Positions 24,236-36,258 are shown, numbered from the stretch's first letter. The stretch is 64,000 bases of DNA from Gracilaria gracilis (GCA_030374805.1 JARGSG010000004.1:1240001-1304000), one strand, 5' to 3'. Program-made: numbers and translations. Notes: a model not told the origin generated them from the sequence alone.

Positions 24236-26690
24236 ACTATGTAGAAGGGTAGCGGGAAGGGAGTTCTATTCTCGTCACTACCTTTACTTTTCCACATTGC
24301 AAAGGTTAGCATGGCATCAACGCACTTTTCACCAAAGCCGTGAAGAAAAAATTCGCAGTCTAACTCATCGAGGGCCAAGTCTACTCCCAATGACACGCAG
24401 AGCTGTGCAATGGCACACAGAGATCCGACGCTCTGGGGACAGCCCGGGTCGACGATTGGATTCGATCCGCGAAGGAGGAAAAGAGGTCGGAATAGGCTGC
24501 TTCCCCTGCAGTTAGAGATGACTTCGCTGGGAGGAATTGGAGCCTTTGTGAAAACCCTTATTGGATCTAGCGGGGGCGTTGGTTTTGGGTTTTCCTTCCT
24601 TGAAGCACGAATGCGTTTCGTTTCGTGAGAGGTGCTCTGGCACCCATAGTTTCCGCCGAGGTGCGTTTTGGAACCACAGTCGAAACAGTATCCAGACTCT
24701 CGTCCACCGTTGCGTTTGTTTTGCCAGCGACGTCGAGAACTGGTACCACGCTGCTGGTTCCTGGTCGGCTGGGGAGTATCGGTACCCGGCCTCGTATTGC
24801 CTTGCTTCTGGAATGCCGCAAGAGCTTGTTGAACGCGCTGACCAACCATGTCGTCGATGTCAGCCTTGGTGTACGCTTCTTCAGCCGCCTTAAGCGCAAA
24901 AGCCAGATTTAGAATAATCTTAACTGCGTCGTCGAGGTTTAACTTGCAATGAGGGCCGGTAGAGAATATGTAGTGCAACGCCAGAAGCGGAAAGACACCA
25001 CGAAGACGTCCAAGATTTTTCTCCGTAGGAGTGTAGTCATCAGATAGAGCCTCTCTGGCAAGGCACGACGAAGTCGGGTATAAGCCGCGGCCAAGCCGTC
25101 ACGACGGGCATGGAGAGTTGAGTAAAGATCGTTGTTGGCACCACGTGTGTGGGTGAACGGGTCCTCAAGAGAGGCACTAGTCCACGGAAGTAGGGAAAGA
25201 GAAAAGGAATCCGCGAGAGCGGGGAATGGAAAGAAGGAAAAGGAGGAAAGGGCAAAAAGGTTACGGTAAACACCGGGGTTATCCCTCTACAGGGTCGAAC
25301 GCGACACAAGCGGAGAACACTCCCACGAATAGGTCCTGTTAGGTGACGCAGGGAGGATACAATACCCGTAGGCAAGAGAGCCTCTCTCCTAGAAAAAGTC
25401 GATGACCGCCGAAGGCGAAGAAGTATAGAGCCAACCCTGGTTCCCCGAACTTCACTGTGCATGGCGGCGAAGTCACCGCCATGCTAAGTAGCGAGCTCGA
25501 GCCAACAAGTAGTTAAATAAACTAACTAAATTAGGCCCACGCATAGTGGTAATTACCCACGCGCCGTGGCGCCCGTCCCACGTGTACGTGGCCAACCTTC
25601 TGGCTTAACCGTGTCCACGTGTCCTTCCCAATACAGTGGTTGTTACTATTCATATCCTCCTATTGGAAGTACCCGTCCGACATGTCGGAATATGACTAAG
25701 TAGTCAGAAACCTCCATCAGAGGGCATTGCACTACAAAATATGTTACGGATTTGATTCACCTCGGGTGAGCGATCATTCAGGGACTCAATGACTTCCGTA
25801 TCCCCTTCGAGAAGTCCCTTTGCTCCGTTGACTAAGTCAGTAGCCATGCGACGAACGGTATTAGCGTTGTCGGAGAACTGTGGCAGCGCTTCATTAGAGT
25901 TGAAGATGTCCGAGAACTTTTCGAAAAAGTCGAGCACAGAGGCATGAGAGCTCATCGAGATTGAGACTTCTGGTTCCGGTTGGTCTCTCTAGTTTGCTCC
26001 TGCCAGCGCAGCAAGTTGAAGTTTCGCATTTGTTAGCGCCTCTTTGCTGAGCATAGCATTATTGAGAAGCGTTAAGGCCAAAATCTGATTCAACTGCAAA
26101 GAGCTACATAACCCCACGTGCTTGAGGTAGTCGTCTGCCAAAAGTCTGCAGCAGGAGACGAAAAATTTGAGGTCTACACTTTGACAAAGTCAGAATTGCG
26201 TCACACCAGTGAAAAACGATACTGAGCAGGTGTCTATCGCTATCAGAGGATCAAAAGCGATGACCTTGGCAATGTTTTTGACAGCTTGCATTTTGTTTTC
26301 GTGCTGCAAATCAATTTGTTGTTTAGCAACAGATTCGTCTGCAATAGACTTCCAATCTCGAAGGAGGCTACGATCTTGAAATTGACGCACAAGTGTAGCG
26401 CAAATGGTTTTGTATAACCAAATGGTTCTCTTTTCAGCGACAGCTTGGATCGCCTTAACCCATTGTGAGACAAAATGTCTGTAACCTTCCAGATCGACTC
26501 TGGATTCACACAATGGTGGGTATGCAGGCGCAAACAATTTTGAACGTAAACTTGGAACCATAACCGTAACATTCGGGTTTCATGCCCGAAAAAGAGCGGT
26601 AGGCCTAGTGTCGGGATGCTCTGCGGAGAAGAGGCAGAGGCTGACAGCAAAAGCTCTAAGGTTTTTTCTCTCTGGCGCGTTCGCAAGACA
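24236..26690 (-). mobile_element. LTR-type gag-protease fragment, element B (fossil)
   Basis: Minus-strand coding remains occur on both sides of an inserted LTR: a Gag-like part at 26,690-25,737 (with DLEGYRHFVSQWVKAIQAV and LDFFEKFSDIF) and a zinc knuckle plus protease start at 24,968-24,236 (CFDCGSKTHLGGNYGC, then a GCPQSVGSL-type segment). The LTR at 24,969-25,736 interrupts it, and element A's LTR cuts it off at 24,235. It is therefore the oldest layer of the nest. Polymerase parts are not in the window. It is broken in several places. The superfamily (Ty3/gypsy, Copia or other) is uncertain. Confidence 0.5.
24969..25736 (-). mobile_element. Solo LTR related to element A
   Basis: The 768-bp LTR starts TGTAGTGCAACGCC and ends GGGCATTGCACTACA, an inverted-terminal match. 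Flanks are GAATA (24,964-24,968) and AAATA (25,737-25,741), a 4-of-5 target duplication, so it looks like a solo LTR inside element B. Orientation is taken from its likeness to 23,466-24,235. Confidence 0.65.
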
Positions 26691-27520
26691 AATTAGGACG
26701 GCGAGCCTCTTTTTGTTGTAGGCCCCCTACCGGGCACGGCTATAACTGCGAGGTGCGCCGGAAGGTCAAAGTGATAGGGCGCCTGTCGAGACCTGACCAA
26801 ATGGGTGCAATGGATTTAGTAACGGCTGACGTAGCGGGTCCGCTTTCGCAGACCTCAATCGTGTCACAGCTGCTCACAACCTGAACCAAAAAGGCGGCTG
26901 TTAGAACTCAGTTTCCCACCGACCGAGTGTCAGATCGCGAGTTCTCTTTGCTAATCAGTTATACGCATTTACTACCCTATACCATTCTTTGTTGGTCATT
27001 TCTGTAAATGATTTGTCTCTGTTGTATTTATCTTGTTTTGTGCACAGTTGGTGGCTGTCCACGTATTTTATACACAGTTGCGAACTTGCGTCCTCTTCTC
27101 GCAATAATAAGCAAACTACCCAAGTGTTGTTTAACAAAAATGGAGACCTAATGAGCAACAAACTTCTGAAAATTCATTTGGCTTGTTGGTTTTCATGTTT
27201 ATCTAAATTTTCAATGGCTCTACTTAGGACTTAAAAAAATTAGTCGTAAGTGAGTCGTTTCAGTTTCTATAAATTGCTGTTGATTTGCCTAACAATTAAC
27301 ATCTACCACAACGCTTGCAACGGTCTTTTTTTTGCTGTCTTTTTTTTATCGTTTACTACTGTGTGTGAAGTATATATGTATTAATGTAGCTGTGGTGTTT
27401 TAGCCTCATCGCGGGATATATTTTGCGCTTCGTAGTACGATTGGAGTAGTGCTTTCGAATCTGAGTTTGGTCATAGATGTTGGCTCTTGTCTATTTTAAA
27501 CCATTTATTACAGCCTGTTT
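26691..27520. other. No gene seen
   Basis: The region is AT-rich with T-runs (27,320-27,350) and frames of fewer than 85 codons without motifs. Confidence 0.5.
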
Positions 27521-27854
27521 TGTAGAGAGTTCATAACCGCTTAGATCCTGGGTACAGGTGCGGTAGAAACGTTTGGTGCGGATGCAAAAACGTTCAACCG
27601 GCACCACCAGAGTGCAGTAACTACTTGGTCCTGCACACTGGTGCAGTGCGGTACGTTGAACTACGATTGCGTTCCAAAACGTATAAAATGCTGTAGCTCC
27701 AAACGGGAGTTTGGAGCAAGCATGTTGGAACCCTAGGGACAGGCTGAAATGTCTGTGACTTCCCGCGTGGAAGTCAGTAGTATAAGTAGTCACCGGAAAT
27801 GAGTAAAGACTAGTGAGCTGGGATGACCTTGACAACCTTCTAGACCCAGCTACA
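27521..27854 (+). repeat. 5' LTR of Copia element 1
   Basis: The LTR begins TGTAGAGAG and ends AGCTACA, giving TGTAG/CTACA inverted ends. A TATA box (GTATAAAATG, 27,681-27,690) marks the likely promoter. Confidence 0.85.
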
Positions 27855-27948
27855 CTCTTCCAACAGGTTCTCGGGCCCCTCGACGCAGTGCTACTTAGAT
27901 TTTACCGTCTTTTCTTCTCGTTCTACATTTTTATACACGCCGCACGCG

Positions 27949-29040
27949 ATGTCGGATTGGACATTCGACGCCGCAAGGCTCCGTATTCCGCTTCTGAAGG
28001 CGGACAACTATTTCATGTGGTCACACAAAATCGAACTGGTCTTACGTTCGAAAGGAGTGTGGAAGATTGCTACCGGTACTGAGGCCAAGCCTGAAGACGC
28101 AGAGGCAAGGCTAATGTACGAAGCACGTTGTGACACTGCACTCACATGCATACTGTTGTCAGTCCATGAATCGTGCGTAGCGCCTGTGATGAAGCTGAGA
28201 AACCCATCAGAAGTTTGGGAAACGCTCAAGGCAAATTATGAGATGTTATCGCATGCGAGTATTGACGCCCTACTGGAGAGGTATCAGGACATGTGGATGG
28301 ACGCATCTGAGAGTGTTTTGGACTACATCAACCGTTCGGCTGTTATAGAGATGAAACTGGGTGGCACAGGACACACTGTATCCGATGCAGAGAAGCTGAG
28401 GGCTATCCTTAGAGGATTGACGAAGGAGTTTGAAGTCGCGACTGAGGTTATCAACCAGACCGGGGCTTGTTTGAAGGACGCTGTGCCCAGATTGATCGCT
28501 AAAGAAGGTCAGCTGGCAAAACTGAAGAGAGGTTCCAATGTAGATGGATTTCATGCAAAGGCCCTCCACGTGAACACTAAGCATCCTTCTCGAGAACGCA
28601 AATGCTTTTTCTGTAAAAAGAAGGGGCATATTAAGAAGAACTGTTGGGCGAATCCTGACAGTAGGAACTACAAGGGAAAGAAGTTGGGTCGTCAAGCTCG
28701 CGCGGGTCAGCCTGAGGACGAAGATGACTCCGAAGGAGTGGCTGGTCTACTTTTAGCACAGTTCGGAGAAGTTGAAAACGAACACATGGAGACGGTGGAT
28801 CTCACGTGTGAGCCAGAAGATAACTCTGATGTTGTATTGTTGAGCGAGACCGCATTTGTGGCTAACCATAGAGTACGTAAAGGCCAGGAACACTGCTGGT
28901 ATTTGGATTCAGGTGCTTCAAGGCACATGACGAACAACAAGGACTATTTTGCATCTGCAATACAGTCGTCCGCCAAGAGCAACGTTTCAATTGGGGATGG
29001 TACTAAGATTGTAGTCGCTGGAGAAGGCCGAGTACAATAA
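27949..29040 (+). other. gag and protease start of Copia element 1 (fossil part)
   Basis: A 363-codon frame opens with an ATG 94 nt after the LTR. It holds a UBN2-type Copia Gag (WSHKIELVLRSKGVW, then WETLKANYE), a zinc knuckle CFFCKKKGHIKKNC, and the protease motif WYLDSGASRHMT near the end, where the inserted element interrupts it. Confidence 0.85.
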
Positions 29041-29737
29041 TGGGTAGCGTTCTCTCCGGTTTAATTTGGAACACCTAAGAAAAGTTTGAATTTCAAATAA
29101 ATTATGCCCAGTTTTGGCTGCAGTTCTGAAGACGTTTGCGAGGTCTGTGGCTCAATTTGGAACAAAAAGTTAGTTTGTTTCCGACTTCTTTGTTACGAAT
29201 CACTGTCAATCATGACAAACTTTTAGCTCCCGTCCATCTAGCACAGAGTATAGAAACCACAGGAGTTGGAACTATCTGTCAAAGACGAATAGAGCCAGAA
29301 AAAATAGCAAAAGTACACCGCCAGCAAAATAAATACTTAGAAGACCTACTAGGAAGCTTAACCAAAAACGACCACTTCCTGGAGGGTTTCTTTCATCTGC
29401 GATTTTTAGAAGCCACTAGTGTCCGTCTCAACACAAACTTAAATCATTGATCAGGTCAGTGTAGTCAGAGATCTGATCCTAACAACAAAACCCCTCATTT
29501 ATGTGAAATGTACATGATCTGATACATCAAAAAATTCATAAAATGGTATACCAAAAAAGTAGTTTGACGAATACAATACTGTGTAGCGCTTTCTACCGAA
29601 ATTAGTAGTCATTGGAACCGTTGAATTTAACTGTTCCAAATGTGTCAATTTTAAAATGCGGACAGGGCCCACATTGTCCTATTTTGGTGTTTCAAATTAA
29701 GCCATGTTCCAAATTGAGCCGCGGAGAACGTTACCCA
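29041..29737. mobile_element. Non-autonomous TIR DNA element inside Copia 1
   Basis: A 697-bp segment splits the protease region. Its ends are imperfect inverted repeats of about 33 bp (start TGGGTAGCGTTCTC, end GAGAACGTTACCCA after a few changes). Shorter copies of a motif like AATTTGGAAC recur near both ends, as in subterminal repeats. A 104-codon frame (29136-29450) has no transposase motif, so it needed a partner enzyme. The target duplication is not clear, so the superfamily is open. Confidence 0.75.
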
Positions 29738-30134
29738 ATGAAGATGGACAGCTCACGAGGGTTTACCTACATGACGCTCTATACGTACCAAATCTGATGT
29801 GCAGTCTTCTATCCGTCAGCGCGATTCGCAGGAAAGGATACGTGACTGTCTTCCCGACAAATGCGGAGGGCTATGGCTCGGCTATGATCTTGAAACAAAC
29901 CACAGCTCAAATTCTGACATTGGGACACGAACTGGTCGAAGGGCTATACGAGCTTGGTATATATCCCACGGAAGACAGTACCAGTATGTCTTTGGTTGTT
30001 AAAGGAGACAAGAAGCTGAAGGTGCTCTGGCATCACAGACTTGGTCACACGAGCCTTGATTATTTGAGAAGGACTCTGAACATCGTGAAAGGAGTCCCAA
30101 AGACGACGCTGAGTGATTTGGGCCACTGTGAGCC

Positions 30135-32714
30135 ATGTGCAGAAGGCAAATCGAAGCGGCATCGCGACTACCCCTACCACAGCCGCGTGGTACTGAGGTT
30201 CTGGATCTCGTCCACTCGGACGTGATAGGACACGTGGACGTCGGGAAATTGTCAAGGTCGAAGTATTTTGTTTCATTATACGACGACAAGAGCCGCATGT
30301 CTGCTATCAGATTGTTGAGAGATAGGACGCAGGTGGATGTTCGAGTGAAGGAGATGATTGTGCTGTTTGAAACACAGTCAGAACGGAAGCTCAAGCGCAT
30401 TCGCTTTGACAATGCAGGAGAATATCTCTCAGAGGAGATGTCTGACTGGCTCAAGCAAAGGGGTGTTCTCATTGGACCATCCCCAGCATACAGTCCTGAG
30501 TCGTACGGTAAAGCCGAAAGGCTGAACCGCACGCTCAATGACAAAGCGCAAACAATGCTCAGAGTCCTAGAAGGAACTCCACGATGCAGTCAACTCTGGG
30601 GAGAAGCTGTTAACACAGCAAATTATTTGAGGAACAGGACATTCGTTCGCAGGGAAGGAGAACAAAACATGACTCCTATGGAGGCTTTCACAGGAATGAA
30701 GCCGGACATTTCACACTTGCGCACGTTTGGTTCACAGTGTTACGTCCACATCCCGAAGGAGCGCCGCAAGCGTAGCGCCAAGTACAATAACCGGACCGTC
30801 AAGGGAATTCTGGTTGGTTATGAACGCGGGACGTGCTACAGAGTCTACGTTCCAGATAGCAACCAGATGTTTGTTTCGAAGGATGTCACGTTCAACGAAG
30901 CAGTTACTGGGTGGCAGAGCGCTGCCATCACACCCGGCGTAGATGAAGTAGACTTGACGGCAGTCCCACAGGCAGATGGGAAGGAGAATGAAACAAAGAA
31001 AATGGAAGTGAAGACCGAGGACACGGATATGGACTGGAATACGAAGCAATTGAAGACTGAAGATACTTTGGCTGACGAAGAGGAGGATGATCTGATCTTT
31101 GTCGACGCACATGGTGAATACACGTACGATCCGGAATTGGTAACCCATTATCCCTCCACACCAAGGCGCTCAAGTAGGATCCGACAGACGCCACAACGAT
31201 TCACACCCGATACCGTGCTTGCGATGCTCACAGTGAACATCATGGGAAATGTTGACGACGACAATCCACTGACTGTTCGGGATGCTATCACTGGAGATGA
31301 GGCTCCACAGTGGAAGGCCGCCATGCAAGAAGAAATGAATCACATGAAGCAGCGTGCCGTCTGGGAGTTGGTACCGCGCACACCGAACTGCAAGCCCATC
31401 ACCAACCGGTGTATGTTTCTGAAGAAACGTGACGATCAGGGAAGACTTGAACGCTATCGAGCACGTCTTGTGGTACGAGGATTCACACAACGGGCCGGTA
31501 TTAACTAAACTGAGCTCTTCTCGCCCGTTGTCAAGTACAGCACTGTTAGGGCAGTTCTATCTCTCGTTGCAGCTCATGGGATGGTGGCGATACAGTTCGA
31601 CGTACGCACCGCATTCTTATATGGGGATCTCTCTGAAGAACTTTATATGCCCCAGCCTGAAGGATTTATTCATCCGACAATGCAGGACTACGTATATAGG
31701 TTGCACAAAGCAATTTACGGGCTGAAGCAAGCAGCGAGAGCCTGGCGCGGAAAGTTCAAGAAGATCATGCAAGATATGGGTTGCACCCTGTCAGATAACG
31801 GTCCAGGCCTTTTCTTCTATGACGTTGGCCAGTACCGACTGATGGTGCTGGTGTACGTGGATGACGGACTCGTTGTTGGTAGACGCAAAGAAGATCTACA
31901 TAATTTTGTGAAGCAACTAGAAACCCATGTTTAGATCTGAGTGTACACCAAACCACGTAAGTTCCCTGGAATAGTGATCGAGCAAATGGCTGATGGACAG
32001 GGACTACGACTCCACAACGAGCCTATGATTGAACGTTTGGCTAAACAATTTCGCGTAGACACCGCCGCAGACGTGAGTGTACCACTTCAGAGTATATTGT
32101 TCCGCAAAGCGGATGAGACGAACATAGATGAGACTCCCTACCGCGTACTCGTTGGATCTTTGATGCACGTATGCAACACAGTTCGTCCAGATATCTCTTT
32201 TGCGGTGGGTTACTTGGCTCGCTTTATGCAGAAGCATACCCGTGAACACTGGACGGCCGCAAAGAAGGTACTGAAGTACCTATATTCTACTCGCAAGTCC
32301 GCTATAGAGTACAGAAAAGGCAACAGAGCTTTTCTGGAAGGCATTTCGGATGCAGATTTTGCTAGAGATCGTGAATACAGGAAGTCTACAAGTGGTTTTG
32401 TGTTTACCTACGGTGGTGGACCGATTTCTTGGCGCAGTAAGAAGCAAACCATAGTCGCCCAGTCTACATTAAAGGCTGAATATGTCGCTATGTCCTTCGC
32501 TGTTCGAGAGGGACTCTGGTTAAGAAGACTTTCCAACGAACTGCTTGGACATTGTGAGCAGTGTGTGGACATATCTGGTGACAATTTAAGGTATGATAAT
32601 GCTCGCGAAGGACGAAGTACTGAACAAACGTACGAGACATATCAAAGTGCAGTATCATTTAGTGAAAGATTCGGCAGAGCGCGGACTAGTCAGAATTGGA
32701 TACCGGAAGGGTAA
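30135..32714 (+). other. Integrase, reverse transcriptase and RNase H of Copia element 1 (fossil part)
   Basis: The integrase shows LVHSDVIGHV, RFDNAGEY and GKAERLNRT. The polymerase shows PNCKPITNRCMFLKKRD, FDVRTAFLYGDL and VYVDDGLVVG. The RNase H shows VGSLMHVCNTVRPDI, SDADFARD and KKQTIVAQST. This order and these motifs are those of Pseudoviridae/Copia. The region is broken in a few places. Confidence 0.85.
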
Positions 32715-32818
32715 CAAGTTTGGTGCAGACCTGTTTACAAAGGCAAACGGTTTTGGAAAGCATTAACAACTCTGTGCCGAGTACGGCATGGAAATACGGA
32801 GATTGGAACGAGAGGGAC

Positions 32819-33152
32819 TGTAGAGAGTTCATAACCGCTTAGATCATGGGTACAGGTGCGATAGAAACGTTTGGTGCGGATGCAAAAACGTTCAACCGGC
32901 ACCACCAGAGTGCAGTAACTACTTGGTCCTCTACACTGGTGCAGTGCGGTACGTAAAACTACGATTGCGTTTCAAAACGTATAAAATGCTGTAGCTCGAA
33001 ACGGGAGTTTGGAGGAAGCATGTTGGAACCCTAGGGACAGACTGAAATGTTTGTGACTTCCCGCGTGGAAGTCAGTAGTATAAGTAGTCACCGGAAATGA
33101 GTAAAGACTAGTGAGCTGGGATGACCTTGACAAACTTCTAGACTCCAGCTAC
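32819..33152 (+). repeat. 3' LTR of Copia element 1
   Basis: This is the direct repeat of 27,521-27,854 with about 13 differences. The terminal A of the CTACA end is not present here, so the last base is approximate. Confidence 0.85.
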
Positions 33153-33734
33153 TTTTCTAACATGTTTTTCAGTTGGAGGTTCTATGTGATCTGCGGTATT
33201 ATTTCATTCTAAGTTCGGCGGACTACACCTGAGAGTGCATCATATTGTGCTTCTTTGGAGGTAGCGCACATGTAGCTTTTGGTTGTCAGTTGTTGAGTTA
33301 TTACAGTTTGGTTTGTAATTGTACAGGCTACTGAGCTACCGTGATCTGTTTTGCCCTATTTGGGCTGGTACTCTGGAGCTACGTTTTTGTGTCCTCCCCA
33401 GGGTTTGTCACCACCCGCGTCGTTTCTTGCTTTGCCCCAAAATGGCGTTCAAACCTAACGAGTGGCCTGCATATGTCCAAAACAAGTCTACAACGAAGCA
33501 TAAAGGGAAGAATAGAGCCTGTAGCGTTGAGAAGTTGTGATTCACAACTTGCGAAATAATTCTCTACACCCCCCCATTCTCCCAAATACAGTATTATGCG
33601 TCAGAAAGAGTGGAGAAAGAGAGCAAAATGCAACCAAGTTTTATTACGACGCTTTGCAGCAAGCACAGAGAGACGGCTTTCTTCATCATCTCTCTTCCAC
33701 GCCCCTTCTTCAACAAACAACGTATGCATCCCTT
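33153..33734. other. No gene seen
   Basis: Only short overlapping frames of 60 to 75 codons without motifs are present. This probably includes 3' flanking sequence of the minus-strand gene that ends at 33,735. Confidence 0.5.
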
Positions 33735-34373
33735 TTACGTAAAGAAAAGGGATTTGATTAAATCTAGCTCTTTAGCTTCCCCTTGCGATGCATGACACAG
33801 TTTAGAAGAACTCTTGCGACATTTTGTGATAGCCTGTATTATCGAAGCAGATCGACAATCAAGTATAATGGTGTTCGTTTTCGGGAAGAAACGCCCAATT
33901 CCGAACACCTCAGGTAAAATCTTCGAGCATGAAAGCGTCCGACCCGAACCATCAGTCAGCCATCTGTACGAAGCTTTGGCTTTGGATGGTTGAACGGAAA
34001 CTGCCGGCGACGTCGATGGAGATGCAGAGCTCGAGGGCGAGATAGATGCGGTGGATGAAGAGTCCTGCAATGATGGTGAGGGCGATACCGGAACGTCAAT
34101 TGGGGAGTCGTCCGGATCTATTGTGAGCCTCAAGGATCTTCTGGGGACCACAAACTTCTCCGTGATGAAGAATTTGTCATTACGTTCGTATGCCTTCAGA
34201 AGTACTATGCCATCTGTTGCATTGATTGTACCACAATTGACGAGTAGGCCGCTGTCGGTACCACACCCCTGTGCCCCATTGCAGAAGATGATGATCACAT
34301 TTTCGGCGGCTAACCCAATGGATAACAAGATGCTCAGAAACACCAGAACATGAATCATATGGGTAACGTACAT
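33735..34373 (-). CDS. Secreted Ser/Pro-rich protein, 212 aa, unknown function
   Basis: I chose the ATG at 34,373 because it opens a clear signal peptide: residues 1-23 include HVLVFLSILLSIGLAAE. A small Cys-containing segment follows (FCNGAQGCGTDSG, VNCGT). Next is a Ser/Pro-rich stretch around residues 95-135 (SISPSSSASPSTSPAVS), which looks like an O-glycosylated linker. A second Cys-containing part (SCSKILPEVFG, LDCRSAS, KLCHASQ) ends the protein. No transmembrane helix follows the signal, so a wall or extracellular place is likely. No family is recognised. It lies upstream of, and divergent from, the two membrane-protein genes. I cannot exclude a missed intron. Confidence 0.55.
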   Translation of the reverse strand: MYVTHMIHVLVFLSILLSIGLAAENVIIIFCNGAQGCGTDSGLLVNCGTINATDGIVLLKAYERNDKFFITEKFVVPRRSLRLTIDPDDSPIDVPVSPSPSLQDSSSTASISPSSSASPSTSPAVSVQPSKAKASYRWLTDGSGRTLSCSKILPEVFGIGRFFPKTNTIILDCRSASIIQAITKCRKSSSKLCHASQGEAKELDLIKSLFFT

Positions 34374-35238
34374 CGTAGTCTCTTGCAACAACGTTTGTGT
34401 TTGCTTCAGGATCGAACGAGGTTAGGGCTTGGCAGATGTGCGTAATGGTTTTGACTCCCCTTAGTCTTGAGGAGGTTTTGAATGCTTTTACCCACAAGAC
34501 CGCCTCTTCCCTTGAGGAGACTCATAAAGCATGACTAGAATCTGCTTCGTGTAATTGTACCCAAAGAAGCTGACCCTGTTGCCGAAATGCTACCAAGAGT
34601 AAGAAAATCAGGAACAGTCATATGCTCTACAAAGGGTAAAGGGTAAAGTTGGATAGTTGTTAGGCGAAACTCTTTGCATTCGTTTTACTGGCCTATACAG
34701 GCCAGGGGGATCGATTGATTGCTTGTCTCTAGTAGGCGCCCCCGTATACTTGCCATCATGTTTGTCTGTCTGCATAATTAAGTTACATACGGTAAGGCTT
34801 CTGGGGAGCCGGGCGCCACCCGGCTCGTCAGAATTCGAAGAAGGCAACTGAGAGAAGCGAAGCCAATTCGGTTGTAGATGTCGGAACCGTTGCTACTCGG
34901 TAATTGGTCATTCGCCTTGGTTGGGAGTTGTCGTCGTGACGAGAGCTTACGTGAACTAGCTTTCCAGTTTGCGTGGTGGGGAATCTTGCATTGACTATTT
35001 CCCTTGTAAGGTTATCTACACGTAACACATGAAGGGGGGCTACTAAAGTTGATCGGATGATCAAAGAGGAACAGATCCGCGAGTGACTCTGGAAGGTCCA
35101 CCTGAACTGCATTCGGAGTTGGGAAGACCATACTTCCTGCTCGAGACCCTTTCAGGCTGTACTCTGCACAGAAATACTTCCATCTTCGAGAAAGCGGTCA
35201 AAATCTCTGCCCATCTTTGTTCACTGGCATCTACCTAC
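34374..35238. other. Intergenic region between divergent genes
   Basis: This region should hold promoters for the minus gene at 33.7 kb and the plus gene at 35.2 kb. A GC-rich hairpin (GAGCCGGG, 5-base loop, CCCGGCTC) lies near 34,805-34,825. An open frame runs into the plus gene from 35,053 without an ATG. Confidence 0.5.
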
Positions 35239-36258
35239 ATGTTTGTAATCGGCGTTAAATCACAGTATGTCACTCTGGTCGTCACCGTTCTCAATGCGAT
35301 GGGAGAACTATGCTTTGCAGATGCATCGATGCTAATCAATTCGGAACTGGAAGGTCGAAACTTGGACCGCGGAAAGCCAGTATCAGCTCAGAGGCACCGC
35401 AAAACAGTTTTCTTTATTGTCACCTTTTCCCTTTCATTCTTCTTCTGCATAGAACTTATTGTTGGATTGTTCTTGGAGGCAGAGATGCAACAAATTACTT
35501 TCGCGAAGCCATGCGAGAGACTTGGACTCGCAGAAGGTCGATTCGAGTCGTTTCAGAAGCCCTTGGTTGCACACACGGCTGTGTTCTCCTGCAGTCGGGT
35601 TGTGGGTTCTCGTATTTTTGTACATCTTGCGAACTCTAGTCTTATCGATTCCGAGTTTCACTGTGCAGAGAACCCATCGTGTGAAATGTCTGCAGGCGAT
35701 ACAGTTCCACAAAGTCTTAAGGATTCCAAGAAATACTGTTTAGATTTAGACTTGCCGGATACGATCTGCACCTTCACAAGACTATCCAAGGATGTGTTTA
35801 GCTTCTCAGAAATCGTCAGTCAAGATCGGATTGTAGATGAACTAGTATTTCACGAGGTCAAGTTGTTCTTTGAACCTGACGAGCAAGATGTAATTAGCGA
35901 AAGGGTTCTTCATTCAGCTCTCGGCGCCCGCATGGACTACGACTTGTTTCTTTCCAGTATTTTCTTTAGCTCCTTCTCAACCTCTTGTGAATTCCCCGGC
36001 GTCAAGGAGGTGACGGGAATGCCCTTGGTCGTCTTCGTTCTTTTGGTCCTGATGTGGTTTTCTTCTTTTGGACTATTTTCCTTTCTTTCGCTGAGAAAGA
36101 GATGGAAAATCTTTTTTTTCGATATGGGAAGCCCTATGGATTGGGCTATGGTGCGACTCCCTGGCCTCAACGACCATGTAGACAAAGTCGTCCATGATGG
36201 TTTTGTTCATGCCAAGAAAATGGAGGGGACCCGAGTGCTTTACGCTACAGTATCTTAG
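35239..36258 (+). CDS. Three-helix membrane protein, paralogue 1 (339 aa)
   Basis: The ATG at 35,239 was chosen because alignment with the neighbouring paralogue at 36,797 begins there. The open frame extends further upstream but has no ATG. Hydrophobic helices lie at about residues 9-32, 56-80 (TVFFIVTFSLSFFFCIELIVG) and 260-285 (MPLVVFVLLVLMWFSSFGLF). Between helices 2 and 3 is a domain of about 175 residues with several Cys (PCERL, FSCSR, FHCAE, SCEMS, KYCLD, TICTF, SCEF), probably outside the cell and disulfide-bonded. A basic patch (SLRKRWK) after helix 3 suggests a cytoplasmic C-terminal tail of about 50 residues. No family is recognised. The layout recalls a small receptor or channel-like surface protein, but that is inference only. 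Confidence 0.65.
   Translation: MFVIGVKSQYVTLVVTVLNAMGELCFADASMLINSELEGRNLDRGKPVSAQRHRKTVFFIVTFSLSFFFCIELIVGLFLEAEMQQITFAKPCERLGLAEGRFESFQKPLVAHTAVFSCSRVVGSRIFVHLANSSLIDSEFHCAENPSCEMSAGDTVPQSLKDSKKYCLDLDLPDTICTFTRLSKDVFSFSEIVSQDRIVDELVFHEVKLFFEPDEQDVISERVLHSALGARMDYDLFLSSIFFSSFSTSCEFPGVKEVTGMPLVVFVLLVLMWFSSFGLFSFLSLRKRWKIFFFDMGSPMDWAMVRLPGLNDHVDKVVHDGFVHAKKMEGTRVLYATVS

Larger units (their letters stand above)
27521..33152 (+). mobile_element. Copia element 1, broken, with inserted TIR element
   Basis: Two 334-bp direct LTRs (27,521-27,854 and 32,819-33,152) differ at about 13 positions, so they are about 96 percent identical and the insertion is fairly recent. Inside are gag with a zinc knuckle and protease start (from 27,949), the rest of protease and GAG-pre-integrase (29.74-30.2 kb), integrase (about 30.2-30.8 kb), reverse transcriptase (about 31.2-31.9 kb) and RNase H (31.94-32.7 kb). 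Integrase before reverse transcriptase is the Copia order. A 697-bp DNA element sits in the protease region (29,041-29,737). Apart from that insertion there are about five breaks. A purine-rich tract (about 32,801-32,818) precedes the 3' LTR. I could not confirm a target duplication. Confidence 0.9.

Noticed and set aside
29136-29450. Transposase ORF in the TIR element
   Set aside because: The 104-codon frame has no DDE or other nuclease motif.
35083-35238. Longer N-terminus of membrane paralogue 1
   Set aside because: The extra frame has no ATG, and the paralogue aligns from the ATG at 35,239.
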